A DNA stretch of 64,000 nt, from the NCBI GenBank assembly GCA_029974985.1, contig JARKQC010000154.1, positions 44,670 to 108,669 of the forward strand, written 5' to 3'. A program made the position numbers and the translations under genes. Position 1 is the stretch's first letter. Each line of letters opens with the position of its first letter. The notes beneath the pieces are model-generated. The model made no database searches. It was given only the letters and a program-made list of their open reading frames with translations, and had not been told where the DNA came from. Below, piece after piece: positions 62,612-64,000 of this stretch. The DNA comes from Bacteroidota bacterium. Its GTDB lineage: Bacteria > Bacteroidota > Ignavibacteria > Kapaibacteriales > UBA2268.

Positions 62612-64000
62612 ATGTCGTATATTGAACAAAAAAATAAATTTTTCGAGGTACTTAAAGATATTTTTATTGGTGCTAAAATCGAAGGAAAATCTGGTTATGT
62701 TAATCTGATGAAAATTAAAAGTAAATTTTATGAGGATTTTAAGCTACAATTAGAACGTGATATTAATAAAAAATTATCGGATTTTGATGTAAATTTTAGA
62801 GAGGAACTTTATAATAAACTATATACTTTTTTTAAAAAATATTTCTCCGAATCCGGCTCTATTTATTTTTCATATACCCCTATTCAGGAAAAAGTATATG
62901 AAAAAATATATAGAGATGACAAAGATGTTATGCTCTTTTGGAAAACTAATATGCTTTATTATGTTAAATCTGAAAGGCTATTTAAAGATTTAGATATTGA
63001 TGACCCTGATACTAAAACTAAATACTCTTTCGATGTCTCTAAATTAGAGCTTAAAAAAAATAATGAAAAAAAAGAATTAGTATTTGAGATTAAAGATTTT
63101 CAGACTAATTCAAGAGAAGATTGTAGTATTTCTTTTTGGGTAAATTACTCCAAAAATGGCTCCAAAACTAAGACCGAAGACATACTAAAAGCACTATATA
63201 AGCATTATCAATATCAGCATATCACACTTAAAAATATTGAAAGAATATTTTCGATTTTCAAAAGACAATCCGAAGTAGATTATTTTATCAATAAGAATGC
63301 TAAGGAATTTTTAAGAGAGCAATTTACTTTTTGGTTGAAATCTTATCTTATTGATGATGAAACTATTTTTGATGAAATGAGACTCAAACAAATGAAAGCT
63401 CTAAAATCTATTGCTTTCGATATTATTGATCTCGTTAGCCAATTTGAAGATGAACTCGTAAAGATTTGGAATAAACCCAAATTTGCACACTCTTCTAATT
63501 ACGTGATTACATTAGATAAGATTGCCGAACTAAATTTTGATTTACTCAATAATATATTACAACATTCTAATATTGAGGAGCAAATTGAGGAATGGAAACT
63601 GCTTGGTATTGCTGATAATGATTTTAATATAAATAATAATTTTGATGATACTTTAGAAGGTAAATCGCTTAGTAAAAAATGGAAATTTCTGCCCATAGAT
63701 ACTAAATATTTCAAGGATTTAGAGCTTGATATACTTGCTTTATTTGATAATTTAGATGAGCAGTTAGATGGCTGGCTAATTCATTCCGAAAATTATCAAG
63801 CTCTCAATACTATTAAGGGTAAATTTAGAGGGAAAGTACAGACAACATATATAGATCCACCTTTTAACTTAGAAAGTTCAGACCAATTCGATTATAGAAC
63901 AAATTATAAGGATTCTTCGTGGCTTACTTTATTAGAAAATAGATTACAAATTAATAAATATTTATTAAATGAAAAGGGCAGTTTCTTTGGTAGGTGCGAT
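62612..64000 (+). CDS. Large DPPF-type DNA methyltransferase, N-terminal part (cut by window end)
   Basis: From ATG 62612, with GGAG seven bases upstream, 463 codons are open to the end of the window. The catalytic motif TYIDPPFNLE lies near residue 414, preceded by ENYQALNTIKGKFRGKV, and leads into WLTLLENRL, a pattern of type III Mod-like and related site-specific methyltransferases (beta class). About 410 residues precede the motif, far more than in classic Mod; they are helix-rich with no family I can name (WLKSYLIDDETIFDEMRLKQMKALKSIA). The AdoMet motif and target-recognition part must lie beyond 64000. A restriction subunit (Res) or other partner may follow. Confidence 0.82.
   Translation, partial: MSYIEQKNKFFEVLKDIFIGAKIEGKSGYVNLMKIKSKFYEDFKLQLERDINKKLSDFDVNFREELYNKLYTFFKKYFSESGSIYFSYTPIQEKVYEKIYRDDKDVMLFWKTNMLYYVKSERLFKDLDIDDPDTKTKYSFDVSKLELKKNNEKKELVFEIKDFQTNSREDCSISFWVNYSKNGSKTKTEDILKALYKHYQYQHITLKNIERIFSIFKRQSEVDYFINKNAKEFLREQFTFWLKSYLIDDETIFDEMRLKQMKALKSIAFDIIDLVSQFEDELVKIWNKPKFAHSSNYVITLDKIAELNFDLLNNILQHSNIEEQIEEWKLLGIADNDFNINNNFDDTLEGKSLSKKWKFLPIDTKYFKDLELDILALFDNLDEQLDGWLIHSENYQALNTIKGKFRGKVQTTYIDPPFNLESSDQFDYRTNYKDSSWLTLLENRLQINKYLLNEKGSFFGRCD

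Overview
The window is a very AT-rich bacterial chromosome segment. It most likely comes from a member of the Bacteroidota/FCB group, perhaps the Ignavibacteria-Kapabacteria side (inference). Support comes from three large secreted proteins, plus one orphan fragment, that end in type IX secretion (Por/FlgD-like) C-terminal tails; from promoter elements of the Bacteroidota type (TTTG, 19 bases, TAnnTTTG); from an IgGFc-binding-type surface protein; and from Bacteroidota-like housekeeping genes. I see no phage genes, transposase, integrase or CRISPR array.

Layout. 0.4-2.4 kb (minus): a CTAG-type (MjaI-like) restriction-modification pair whose nuclease carries an early stop. 2.6-4.1 kb: mraZ-rsmH, the start of a cell-wall cluster, with a visible promoter and MraZ boxes. 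4.2-7.6 kb: a second restriction system with two adenine methyltransferases and a nuclease broken by one stop codon. 7.7-9.8 kb: a secreted M13 peptidase. 10.2-39.1 kb: a segment bounded by two inverted copies of a ~340 bp repeat, each containing an identical tRNA-Pro(GGG). Inside it lie a peroxiredoxin, a third, intact BsaWI-like restriction system, metG, dnaK, an exported TldD-type pair, a polysaccharide chain-length/ligase/PBP2 run, feoAB with a DtxR regulator, an RNA methyltransferase, a large surface protein, an S41 protease, speA and a metallo-beta-lactamase-fold enzyme. 39.2-41.8 kb: two lytic transglycosylases and an OsmC protein. 41.9-44.5 kb: a fourth restriction system, intact. 44.6-47.1 kb: a CAP-domain lipoprotein and a three-gene cassette led by a TIGR04255-type protein. 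47.1-62.3 kb: glycosyltransferase, inactive-looking M16 peptidase, LptF/G permease with a coiled-coil insert, aspartokinase, DegT aminotransferase, M6 protease, a small OB-like lipoprotein, MazG-like hydrolase, orphan response regulator and a large T9SS protein. 62.6 kb to the edge: the N-terminal part of a large DPPF-type DNA methyltransferase, cut by the window end.

Functional themes: envelope and peptidoglycan work (rsmH, PBP2, MltB, MltG, LptF/G, Wzz/O-ligase), secretion of large surface proteins, iron uptake with its regulator, and an unusually dense set of DNA-modification genes: four restriction systems plus a fifth methyltransferase in 64 kb. Two of the nucleases carry single in-frame stop codons while their methyltransferases are open.

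The most notable signals are the paired nuclease nonsense mutations, the SNase-like domain fused to the first methyltransferase, the inverted tRNA-Pro repeats with a truncated gene at one edge, the double AGACAnnnTGTCT palindrome before dnaK, and the compact cassette of unknown function at 45.4-47.1 kb. All assignments are from reading the sequence; no database search was run.
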